A stretch of 64,000 bases of DNA from Chondrosia reniformis. Lineage: Eukaryota; Porifera; Demospongiae; Chondrillida; Chondrillidae. The notes beneath the pieces were generated by a model. It did not search any database. It was not told the DNA's origin and saw only the letters and a list, made by a program, of their open reading frames with translations. Shown here piece after piece: positions 1-7,622 of the stretch. Numbering within the stretch: the stretch's first letter is position 1; each line of letters opens with the position of its first letter. The stretch covers positions 6,560,501 through 6,624,500 of the forward strand of contig OX359201.1 of assembly GCA_947172415.1 (NCBI GenBank), given 5' to 3'. The position numbers and the translations under genes are program-made.

Positions 1-269
1 GCTCTACTAAAATGGAAGATTGTCGCCTAACCGATCCCTATCTCTGCACTCATGCTGACGATTTAGTCATTTATTGCGGTGAGGCAATACGTATACTTAG
101 TATAGGACCATACTTACTACCCCTCCCTTCCCCCTCCCCCATAGGTGTTACTGCAGGGGAGCTGGCTGGAATTGTGATAGGACTGTTGGGAGGATGTCTC
201 CTGTTGATTGGCATACTCGTAGTGTGCTGTTGTTGTTGCTATCGGCGACGCAAAATTGGAAACAACTAA
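1..269 (+). CDS. SRCR membrane protein, copy A (3' end only)
   Basis: This is the last part of a small scavenger-receptor cysteine-rich (SRCR) membrane protein; its 5' exons lie left of the window. An exon ends at 90 (…GEAI plus one base) and the last exon runs 145-269 after an AG at 143-144. The joined product has the C-terminal half of an SRCR domain (CRLTDPYLCTHADDLVIYC), then a membrane helix starting GELAGIVIGLLGG, then a run of five cysteines and a short basic tail ending at a TAA. A polyadenylation signal AATAAA lies at 384-389. The sequence is a near copy of the complete gene at 1082-2367, differing by scattered substitutions and a shorter tail. SRCR domains usually bind extracellular ligands; the ligand is unknown. 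Whether this copy is still functional cannot be judged without its 5' half. Confidence 0.7.
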   Translation, partial: STKMEDCRLTDPYLCTHADDLVIYCGEAIRILSIGPYLLPLPSPSPIGVTAGELAGIVIGLLGGCLLLIGILVVCCCCCYRRRKIGNN

Positions 270-566
270 ATGGAAGAGAAGGAATAAGATAGGCACGCAA
301 TGGTGTCACATCAGTAACTTCCAATATATATACCATGCATATTCTTTATAATTACATGTAAAAACACTTTTTATAAGTTGTGCAATAAAATTTGTACTTT
401 GGATAGCTAATTATAAATATATGTAGGCAGTGTTACTATATTAATCTCAGAGCTTCATTATCACTAGCGGTACCATATAAGTGATGGTAATATTACACAA
501 AGCAAACATATGTTTGTGAATAAATTGATACATAAACAGTTTAGGAGATGGCATGACATTGGCATT

Positions 567-735
567 TTAATGAAGTATTTGCTTCAGTGACTGTTTCTGT
601 TGCATGTTCAGACTTGTAGGAAATTGAATGCTAAATTCTATAACAAGATCACCTCTTGTGGTCGGGTCGTTAGATTGGGGCATCCCCTCCCCCGACACAA
701 CCTTGGTCTTCCCAGGAGTTACAATCTCATCTCTG
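567..735 (-). pseudogene. Truncated copy of the DNAJB13 3' end
   Basis: On the minus strand this encodes the last ~53 residues of the DNAJB13 protein found intact at 2675-3634, with almost no changes (for example GEGMPQSNDP here against GEGMPLSNDP there) and the same stop codon. Upstream of about 735 the similarity ends at the duplication edge and no J domain or other DNAJB13 sequence follows. It is a fragment carried along by the segmental duplication and should not make a functional co-chaperone. Confidence 0.8.
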
Positions 736-1081
736 ATTGCCATTCCAGATGTTGTGGTTTGGAATCTGACCACTCCCTCTTTCCACAATTTTGCAAGACA
801 ATCAAAAACCAGACTTCCAACAAGTGCATGGTTTTTAGGCTTCTAAATTGACTTCTTAGCACAACTCAATTCCAAATTTATAAATGTGTAGAAAAATAGC
901 GTATCTTTACAGTGGGCACATGCAGACTTCAGTTTTGATAGCGTATCAGCACTGGTATGTGTGAGACTGATGACTCACTACTATTGTGGTTTGATCATAC
1001 CATATATGGAGGTGTTTCCTGGAATTTATATGGCTGCCTAAGGACTGAGCTTCTGCTTTTTCCAGTTCATTATTCGACAGT
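736..1081. other. Unique spacer before SRCR copy B
   Basis: This stretch between the duplication edge and the signal-peptide exon of SRCR copy B has no supported reading frame or recognisable element. It should contain the copy B promoter; I see no clear TATA box near the start codon. Confidence 0.4.
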
Positions 1082-2367
1082 ATGAGTCCTATTTCTTTGC
1101 TGTTATTGTTGACTGTCATTTCAAGTAAGTACCACTCTAGATCTGTGCTGGGCTAGAATCCAGCTAAACCTTTAAAAATTGAATTCTTATTTAGCTACTA
1201 CTAACTCACCCAAATATACATGAATAAAAATGACTGAGACTACATCAGTTGTTATAGAAGGAATAAAAGTGTCTAAACGATCTATATAGCTAGTAAATAA
1301 ATAACTCACAGGATGTGTTGGCAGAGAATTTCAAATTAAGGGACCTTAATATGAAAATGCACTCCAGTAGTGGAACCTTGTACGTATATATACTGACCAC
1401 TGTATTTGCTATATTCTATAGAGATAGCCTGTCAGTATGAAATTTCTCTGACTGGTTTATCCTTGGATGGAGATGGAAGGAGGGGTATTGTGAAGGCTAC
1501 AGTAACAGGCACAATTGGAGAATATCATGGAAGCATCACCGGAACAGTGTGTGGCTACGTCAATCCAAACACTGCCTCCTTTATCTGCGGTCAGTTAGGG
1601 TATGCCACGCCTCTCAGCTGGGCACTGGCCGGAGACATTGGGTAAGTCAAGGAGTGTCCTCCATTAATGAGTGTCTACCAACATATCTTTAAGGAGGTAT
1701 TCAGTTCCTATATATCCTTAAACTTCCCATGAAGTCCATGAAAAATCTAATATACCATTTTCCTACATGCTATGCCTATTCTTGACTTTTATTTCGATAA
1801 TATGTTGCAAAAGTGTCATTATTTATGTCTCATATGAATGGTTTGATTTTGTAAATTTTCATAAATAATCTTATTTCTATCTCCTGAATTCTATTTGAGC
1901 ATCAAGGTATCCTTTCTAGTCTTGTTGGTATAGATAGACACTTCACTTCTTCCCTCTTGGCTCATTAGATATCCCGAAGCAAGTGAATCGACTGAAATTC
2001 CTATCTTACGAGCCTTGAACTGCACTGGCTCTACTAAAATGGAAGATTGTCGCCTAACCAATCCCGTTCTCTGCACTCATGCAGAGGATTTAGTCATTCA
2101 TTGCGGGGAGGCAATACGTGCAGATGATTTAGTCATGCATTACGGTGAGGCAATACGTATACTTAGGAGGGCCATACTTACCACCCCTCCTTTCTCCCCT
2201 CCTCCATAGGTGTTACTGCAGGGGAGCTGGCTGGAATTGTGATAGGTCTATTGGGAGGATGTCTCCTGTTGACTGGCATACCCATAGCAGTGTGCTGTTG
2301 TTGTTGCTATTGGCGACGCAAACGTAGGTACAATTTTAAACATAACAGAATGGAAGAGAAGGAATAA
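1082..2367 (+). CDS. SRCR-domain single-pass membrane protein, copy B (complete)
   Basis: Four exons: 1082-1124, 1422-1641, 1969-2156 (or 2117) and 2210-2367. Phases agree at every join. The product, about 180-195 residues, starts with a signal peptide (MSPISLLLLLTVISS). One SRCR domain follows, split across exons 2 and 3, with the typical GTVCGY, CGQLGY and C-x-H-x-E-D-L motifs. Then come a membrane helix (GELAGIVIGLLGG), a cysteine cluster and a short basic cytosolic tail. Exon 3 ends in a 39-bp tandem duplication that repeats the donor, so two in-frame 5' splice sites exist. AATAAA is at 2472-2477. SRCR proteins are abundant in sponges and other invertebrates, often as receptors; no ligand can be inferred. 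Confidence 0.8.
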
Positions 2368-2840
2368 GATATGCATGCAATGGTGTAACACCATTAACTG
2401 TACATTTCCTATACCGTGCAAATAACAATTACATTTTTGTTCTCCAAAAGACTCCATTTTATAAGTTGTGCAATAAAGCAGCAGTTTTTTGATAATTTGA
2501 GCTTAATTATAGACAGTGTTACTATATTAATCTCAGAGCTTCATTATCACCAGTGTCACTATACTATATAAGTGATGTACTATATAAGTGATGGTAATAT
2601 TATACAAAACAATGCATGTGATTGTGAATAAATTGATACATAAACAGTTTAGGAGATGGTATGACATTGGCATTTTAATGAAGTATTTGCTTCAGTGACT
2701 GTTTCTGTTGCATGTTCAGACTTGTAGGAAATTGAATGCTAAATTCTATAACAAGATCACCTCTTGTGGTCGGGTCGTTAGATAGGGGCATCCCCTCCCC
2801 CGACACCACCTTGGTCTTCCCAGGAGTTACAATCTCATTG
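2026..2840 (+). repeat. Segmental duplication, copy B
   Basis: Partner of the repeat at 1-735. It spans SRCR copy B exons 3-4, the intergenic stretch and the last part of DNAJB13. This copy is probably the parent for the DNAJB13 part, because here the match continues seamlessly into an intact gene. Confidence 0.85.
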
Positions 2841-3634
2841 ATTGGAATCATTATTTGGCGACCATCAATTGTGAGTAAGTTGATATTTCCCCCTGATAGA
2901 GCGGTCACCAGAGGAATGACAGCAAGGTACTGCAGGGTGTCACCATCTCTCCTAAAGTGGGGGTGGGGCTTGTGTTGGACCACAAACACCAAGTCAGCCG
3001 GGATTACATTGGGCCCCTGGTCTCCCTCCTCTATGAAGGTAACCCGCGTCCCCTCCTTCCATCCCCGCTTCACATTGATGGTTAGAATCTTATCCTTTAC
3101 GCTGGTCGTAAGCATATCTTCATTCAGCACTTTTCTAGAAATCTTAATCTTTTTGGTGCAGCCATGAAACAGCTCTTCCAAAGTCAATGGAAGTGGTTTC
3201 TCTATAACTGGGTCCTTTTTGGGCTGAAGATGGCCCTTCATGCTCGCAAAGGGAAGGTTTGGTCCATATCTACTTTCCGCCTCTTGGTCGTCTAACGGCT
3301 GAGACAAATCCTGGAAAGGATTATTCGTTCCAAAAAATGCTTGAAAAATGTCATCCACGTTTCCACTAAAGGTGTAAGGTTCGGTGAATGATCCAGCATT
3401 GGTAGTAACGCCTCCTTTCAAGCCTTCTTCTCCAAACTGATCGTAAACTGCTTTCTTTTGAGGATCACTCAGTACATCGTAGGCTTCCGAAACGTTAAAA
3501 AAGTTTTCTTCCGAAGTTTGCGTCTTGATTTTTATCGGATGGTATTTTAAGGCGAGCCTACGGTAGGCTCTTTTGATATCCCTGTCGATAGCGTCTCTTG
3601 TAAGACCAAGAATGGTGTAGTAATCCTTCCCCAT
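2675..3634 (-). CDS. DNAJB13: DnaJ homolog of the DNAJB13 (radial spoke) type
   Basis: Single-exon gene of 319 residues. An N-terminal J domain (about 1-70) is followed by a short G/F-poor linker with FGTNNPF, then the two C-terminal beta domains and dimerisation tail of type II DnaJ proteins (GCTKKIKISRKVLNED, FIEEGDQGPN, GEGMPLSNDP). In the J domain the universal HPD tripeptide is HPI (residues 32-34); human DNAJB13 also lacks the aspartate (HPL). So the protein probably cannot stimulate Hsp70 and serves a structural role. DNAJB13 is a radial-spoke component of motile cilia and sperm tails. It starts 39 bp from the divergent EFCAB2 gene. The absence of introns is notable among intron-rich neighbours. 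Its 3' end is duplicated at 567-735. Confidence 0.93.
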   Translation of the reverse strand: MGKDYYTILGLTRDAIDRDIKRAYRRLALKYHPIKIKTQTSEENFFNVSEAYDVLSDPQKKAVYDQFGEEGLKGGVTTNAGSFTEPYTFSGNVDDIFQAFFGTNNPFQDLSQPLDDQEAESRYGPNLPFASMKGHLQPKKDPVIEKPLPLTLEELFHGCTKKIKISRKVLNEDMLTTSVKDKILTINVKRGWKEGTRVTFIEEGDQGPNVIPADLVFVVQHKPHPHFRRDGDTLQYLAVIPLVTALSGGNINLLTIDGRQIMIPINEIVTPGKTKVVSGEGMPLSNDPTTRGDLVIEFSIQFPTSLNMQQKQSLKQILH

Positions 3635-3646
3635 CTTGAGCTAGTT

Positions 3647-3660
3647 ATCTCCATAGAAAC
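3647..3660 (+). promoter_or_regulatory. RFX-type X-box between DNAJB13 and EFCAB2
   Basis: The 39 bp between the two divergent start codons contain ATCTCCATAGAAAC. This fits the RFX X-box consensus (RYY N CCATRG N RAC type) at every defined position. RFX factors control ciliary genes across animals. Both flanking genes are ciliary by family, so this is a good candidate shared control site. Binding is inferred, not shown. Confidence 0.7.
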
Positions 3661-3673
3661 GAGCTACCATAAA

Positions 3674-4378
3674 ATGGCCGACCCTCAAGTGGAATCGAAT
3701 TCGAAGGAACAACCAAAAACGGAAACAGATCCAATAATTTTAGAAATTAAACAGAAAATAAAGGAAACATTTGAAATTTTTGATCACGAAGGGAACCAAA
3801 CTGTTGATAAAAGGTGAAGTTCCCATCCTAAAGGTCGGGTTGGCTGTCTTCTATGTTTAACACATCTTCTTCATATACAATGAAGAGAAATTAGTGCTAT
3901 TGTACGTGGACTTGGGTGCTTTCCAACAGAAGTAGAGTTGTCAGAAATCCTATTAGAGGTTAGAAATCTTGGTTGTTGATTGATAGAAATTACACTAGCT
4001 ATATATATCCCAAGGTTGAAGAAGACGAACCTAGCGACTTTATAAGATTTGAAAAGTTTGAACCAGTTATGCAAAGAGTGCTAGTAGAAAGAAGATTCAG
4101 ACCTCAATCTGAAGAACAGCTCTTAAAGGCATTTCAAGTACCCAGAGCGCAAACTTTAACTGTTACTTACTGAACACATATCTGCTTGTATTCAGGTTTT
4201 GGATCAAGACTTGAAGAACCATTTGACAAGAGATGAACTGGCAAAGTTCCTCACTGAAGAAGGGGAGCCATTTAGTTCTGAAGAGATTGAAGAAATGATG
4301 GCAGCTGCTTTAGATCCACAGAAAGGAGTTGTCAATTATAGAGACTACATACAAATACTACTTGGAGAAACTACCTAA
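3674..4378 (+). CDS. EFCAB2: EF-hand protein EFCAB2 / dynein regulatory complex subunit 8
   Basis: Four exons: 3674-3813, 3886-3958, 4015-4137 and 4196-4378, all phase-consistent, giving 172 residues. It matches human EFCAB2 along its length: IKETFEIFDHEGNQTVD, then IVRGLGCFPTE, FIRFEKFEPVM, and the second EF-hand pair from LTRDELAKFLTEEGEPFS to GVVNYRDYIQILL. EFCAB2 (DRC8) is a calmodulin-like subunit of the nexin-dynein regulatory complex in motile axonemes. The loops are only partly canonical, as in the human protein, so calcium binding may be weak. It is transcribed away from DNAJB13 across an X-box. Confidence 0.92.
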
Positions 4379-4536
4379 CTACATACATGTATTGCTAATT
4401 GTGTATTTTATATTGACCTTCGTAATTACTGCTCTATTGTAATAATATAGCTGCCATAGATCCGAATTACTATAAGCGGTTGATAAGGCGTGTCCAAGGC
4501 GCGCTAAGGGGGCGGTTACCCAAAGGATCTGAAGAG

Positions 4537-6009
4537 ATGGCACAGTTCATTGACTACCACAACTTTACAATCAACTCCGACTACTTGACTGTTATTCTGT
4601 TCCTGCTAATGGCGTTTGTGAACAATGCTGCTACGCTTGCGGTCGTCATCCGGCAATGTGCACCTTTTTGTGACGACGTCGTGTCGATCAGCTCTGCAGC
4701 GGTATATCTCGTTCTTGGGATCATTATTCTCTTCATTGACGTTGTGATAAATACGGCAGCCTCTTGCAAGTTGGCTAGGTGTCGCTGCAGGCTAACAAAC
4801 CTGATTGGTCATACCTTTATTGTGCTCGGCGGGACTGCGTACGTTTATGGTGATAATAGAATTGGCAGCGAATCTTCCATTACGACCCTATTCAGTTTTG
4901 TTCTACTTGTAGCTGGTCTGCTAAGTCAGCAGGTTCGTCTCGGTAATGTGCTGAGGTGCTGCAGCTGTGGTATTAATTGCTGTTCGCTCGTATGCAGTCG
5001 TGGCTCCTTGCAAACTTACCATCGGAGGCATCCACTGCAGAAAATCCAAGCTCTACCTGAATGGGTAGTTCTCTCCGCATTTGTAGTGTTGGCTGTTTTC
5101 CTTGATCAGATATTTGGATTTGTGTATCCAGAAATAGGCAGTTCAGACTGCTCACAAATTTTCGCGTCCGCACACTCCTTTTCCAGTTTATTAAGGATCT
5201 CGCTCCCGCAATGGATAGCCTCATTAGTGTTACATGTAATGGTAATATTGCTGTGGATAATTGCGTTAATCATTGCGTGGCTTTCGCAAGTAGGCAAGTA
5301 TCATTGTACTAGAATGAAGCACGCGAAGGGTCGTTTGTGCACTGTCATTCTAACAACCCTTTTGGTCGCATTGCCGCTTCTGCTATACTTCCCACTGTTC
5401 ATCACTAGTGACAATAACAATCTATTACTCTGTGTCACCGGATCAAGTGTCTATTACGAGTACTACTACCGTCTGGTCGCATCTGTTCTCTGCATGATCA
5501 TTGTATTGGTACTCCTGATATACCCACTGATTGGAATTATCTTGAGAAAATTTTGCGATTGTCAAAAATTAGATGCTCTACCAGAAATGGTGATTACTCT
5601 TCGTAATTGCAATGTGCAAACATTCCGGAAGCTTTCTATACAAAACGATTATGCGTCTTTTGATGACAAAGGGCTCAAGTACAGCTATGACCTCAATCTC
5701 AACTTTAACGATCCTCGCTACACAGTAAAAGAGTTGCAGGTTGGCTTGGTTCTGACAGAAGAGAACGTGGAAGGATGGGAGATGGTCTTTACTCTCCAGT
5801 TCAACATGGAAGGACAATGGCAATACAGCACCACAGAGACCCAGATTGATGCTAGAACACTAGTGGAGGTGGACATTGTAAGATCCTGCGGTGATCTCCA
5901 GATCATACTAACTCCCAGTATCAGGCAGGGCGACCGAGATACATTTGTCTACACAGATCTCAATTACAGTGGTCCTGGTCTTCTGGATACATCCACCACA
6001 TACTTTTAG
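4537..6009 (+). CDS. Orphan multi-pass membrane protein
   Basis: One uninterrupted exon of 490 residues from the ATG at 4537; upstream in-frame sequence begins with non-ATG codons, so this is the preferred start. I count about eight hydrophobic helices, near residues 16-40, 50-75, 90-105, 115-132, 175-195, 225-248, 260-282 and 303-327. They alternate with short cysteine-rich basic loops such as CKLARCRCRL and CCSCGINCC. The last ~140 residues are soluble and beta-rich, with no hydrophobic segment. I do not recognise the family. The cysteine clusters next to helices could be palmitoylation sites. The start lies 158 bp after the EFCAB2 stop. A channel, transporter or receptor role cannot be chosen from sequence alone. 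Confidence 0.75.
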   Translation: MAQFIDYHNFTINSDYLTVILFLLMAFVNNAATLAVVIRQCAPFCDDVVSISSAAVYLVLGIIILFIDVVINTAASCKLARCRCRLTNLIGHTFIVLGGTAYVYGDNRIGSESSITTLFSFVLLVAGLLSQQVRLGNVLRCCSCGINCCSLVCSRGSLQTYHRRHPLQKIQALPEWVVLSAFVVLAVFLDQIFGFVYPEIGSSDCSQIFASAHSFSSLLRISLPQWIASLVLHVMVILLWIIALIIAWLSQVGKYHCTRMKHAKGRLCTVILTTLLVALPLLLYFPLFITSDNNNLLLCVTGSSVYYEYYYRLVASVLCMIIVLVLLIYPLIGIILRKFCDCQKLDALPEMVITLRNCNVQTFRKLSIQNDYASFDDKGLKYSYDLNLNFNDPRYTVKELQVGLVLTEENVEGWEMVFTLQFNMEGQWQYSTTETQIDARTLVEVDIVRSCGDLQIILTPSIRQGDRDTFVYTDLNYSGPGLLDTSTTYF

Positions 6010-6204
6010 TGCACAACCTTATCCCAATTGCTTACACTTTTAAAATTATAACAAACATTGATAAATCAGTTTACATTGATTACATATCAAATAATAGTTA
6101 TTTTGTACTATTAAAATTTATAAAACTGTTTAATAAACTATTAATTTAAAAATGTAAGTCAAATAAGGATTTGATAATGTATCACATTACCTGTGATTTT
6201 ATAG
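6010..6204. other. AT-rich convergent 3' spacer
   Basis: AT-rich sequence between the stop of the orphan membrane gene and the stop of HS6ST, transcribed towards each other. It holds several A/T runs and AATAAA-like motifs on both strands, as expected for facing polyadenylation regions. No coding sequence seen. Confidence 0.5.
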
Positions 6205-7353
6205 TTAAAATCTTTTCACAAGCTTGTCATAACGTGCCCAAAACAATTTCTCAGCAAATTTGTACAGTTGCATATCCAGTACATTTCTCTGCTGTAACTT
6301 TAGTAAGTCCTGCTCATCATATGTTTCTCCAACAGACGAATCATAGGATGGCTGGTTGAAAGGTGCTGTGAACTTGACATCAAAAGTACTCTCAAACAAC
6401 AATTGACTTTCTTGTTGGTATTCAGTAAGACCAAAGTAACTAAGTTGTCTAAGATTGGAAATGGCACTTTTTAATAAAATACTGCTCTTCTCAGACAAGT
6501 TCATATTGTTGGCACAGGGAATGAGACCCCAATTGGCTAGCATAAAGGTTTGCCTATTCCAAGCAGGATTCACATCACAGGACAGATAGTCATGTATTGA
6601 CAGGTTTGCATGATCGCTAAAAGAACAGTTTTGGGCATACACAAAAGTCTCTTTACAGGAATAGATGGAGCGCGATTTGTCCCATACGGCACCTCGCTTC
6701 ACGTGCCTATACTCGCTTATAGTTCTCCTAATGGGATCTCTGAGTACGGTCACATACTTAAAACGGGAGTCATTGGACTCAAAATGGCGTCTGGAAGGTA
6801 GCAACCGAGGGAGACAAGACCGCAGCATTTCCAAGTCGGGATGAATTCCACACACCCATCCAAACGTATATCGTGAAAACAACCACTGGTCCTGCGATTC
6901 TCCACCTGGACTGGGGCAGTGACAGCGATTTACAAGACTCTGTCCTTTATTAAGGCTTTGCACTGCTCGACTAGGGGCTTGGTCATAGCCCGTGGTGTTG
7001 AGGGCGTTGCACCCACAGGGCGTGGGGAGGTCAAGCTCCAAGAGATGGAGACCGAACTGCGTGCCTGACGTTTTCTGAATATGTAGGAACACCATGACGT
7101 CAGTTCCATTCCATTGAAAGCCATTTACCAAGGGTAACGGAACTTCACTTACCATCTCTAGTAAATTTAGATCTAAAGAAGGCACTTCATTGAGACTGGC
7201 CAAAGTCACCCTTGAAGCCTCAGGCTGAAGGGAATTAATGTAAACTGTGTCCTTTCTTGTTAGTAGTAACGACATTATAATCATCACAGCAACCGAAATT
7301 GGAAGCACGATCCATTTCGATCTGAAATGCGCAGCCATTGGTCTCATAGTCAC
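6205..7353 (-). CDS. HS6ST: Heparan sulfate 6-O-sulfotransferase
   Basis: Intronless gene of 382 residues. It is a Golgi type II membrane protein: short cytosolic tail, then a signal-anchor helix at about 14-31. The sulfotransferase domain shows the 5'-phosphosulfate loop HIQKTSGTQF (91-100), the WLFSRYTFGW and CGIHPD motifs, the 3'-phosphate site VLRDPIRRTISEYRHVKRGA, and the family tail FGLTEYQ…NVLDMQLYKFA. HS6STs transfer sulfate from PAPS to the 6-O position of glucosamine in heparan sulfate, tuning FGF and Wnt binding. Human HS6STs are about 400-500 residues, so this one is near full length without the C-terminal extension. Conserved cysteines and several N-glycosylation sequons are present. 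Confidence 0.92.
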   Translation of the reverse strand: MTMRPMAAHFRSKWIVLPISVAVMIIMSLLLTRKDTVYINSLQPEASRVTLASLNEVPSLDLNLLEMVSEVPLPLVNGFQWNGTDVMVFLHIQKTSGTQFGLHLLELDLPTPCGCNALNTTGYDQAPSRAVQSLNKGQSLVNRCHCPSPGGESQDQWLFSRYTFGWVCGIHPDLEMLRSCLPRLLPSRRHFESNDSRFKYVTVLRDPIRRTISEYRHVKRGAVWDKSRSIYSCKETFVYAQNCSFSDHANLSIHDYLSCDVNPAWNRQTFMLANWGLIPCANNMNLSEKSSILLKSAISNLRQLSYFGLTEYQQESQLLFESTFDVKFTAPFNQPSYDSSVGETYDEQDLLKLQQRNVLDMQLYKFAEKLFWARYDKLVKRF

Positions 7354-7622
7354 GTACCCAGACTAAGATCTCCACCGTTTCGCCGAAGTTTTTGAATTCC
7401 AATACCATTTCTGCCCCCGGGAGGCGGAGTCGCCGATGAATAAACGCATAATCACGCATTACTACATATTTCCATCGTAGACTAGCGATACTACGTTACG
7501 TAGTATATATAGTCTACCTTTCCAGTCATCTTCCAATTGCCCAATGATTTCAGCCTTTTTTCAATTACCCAATGACATTATCTCTTGTATACGGTATATT
7601 ATGTACATACATAGATCTAGAT
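7354..7622. promoter_or_regulatory. Upstream region of HS6ST / 3' side of EOGT
   Basis: This 269-bp gap holds the HS6ST promoter (minus strand). Two CCCAATGA boxes occur at about 7541 and 7568, which read as TCATTGGG on the transcribed strand and resemble CCAAT boxes. A tetranucleotide-like ACGTAGT repeat lies near 7496-7505. The EOGT stop codon sits at its right edge. Confidence 0.35.

Larger units (their letters stand above)
1..735 (+). repeat. Segmental duplication, copy A
   Basis: Bases 1 to about 735 match about 2026-2840 closely along their whole length. The match covers the SRCR gene 3' exons, the 3' untranslated region and the last part of DNAJB13. It stops abruptly near 731-735, just after the shared CCCAGGAGTTACAATCTCAT. 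Small indels and substitutions separate the copies. The left edge lies outside the window. Confidence 0.85.

Noticed and set aside
567-788. A second functional DnaJ gene
   Set aside because: Only the last ~53 residues are homologous; the J domain is absent and similarity stops at the duplication edge.
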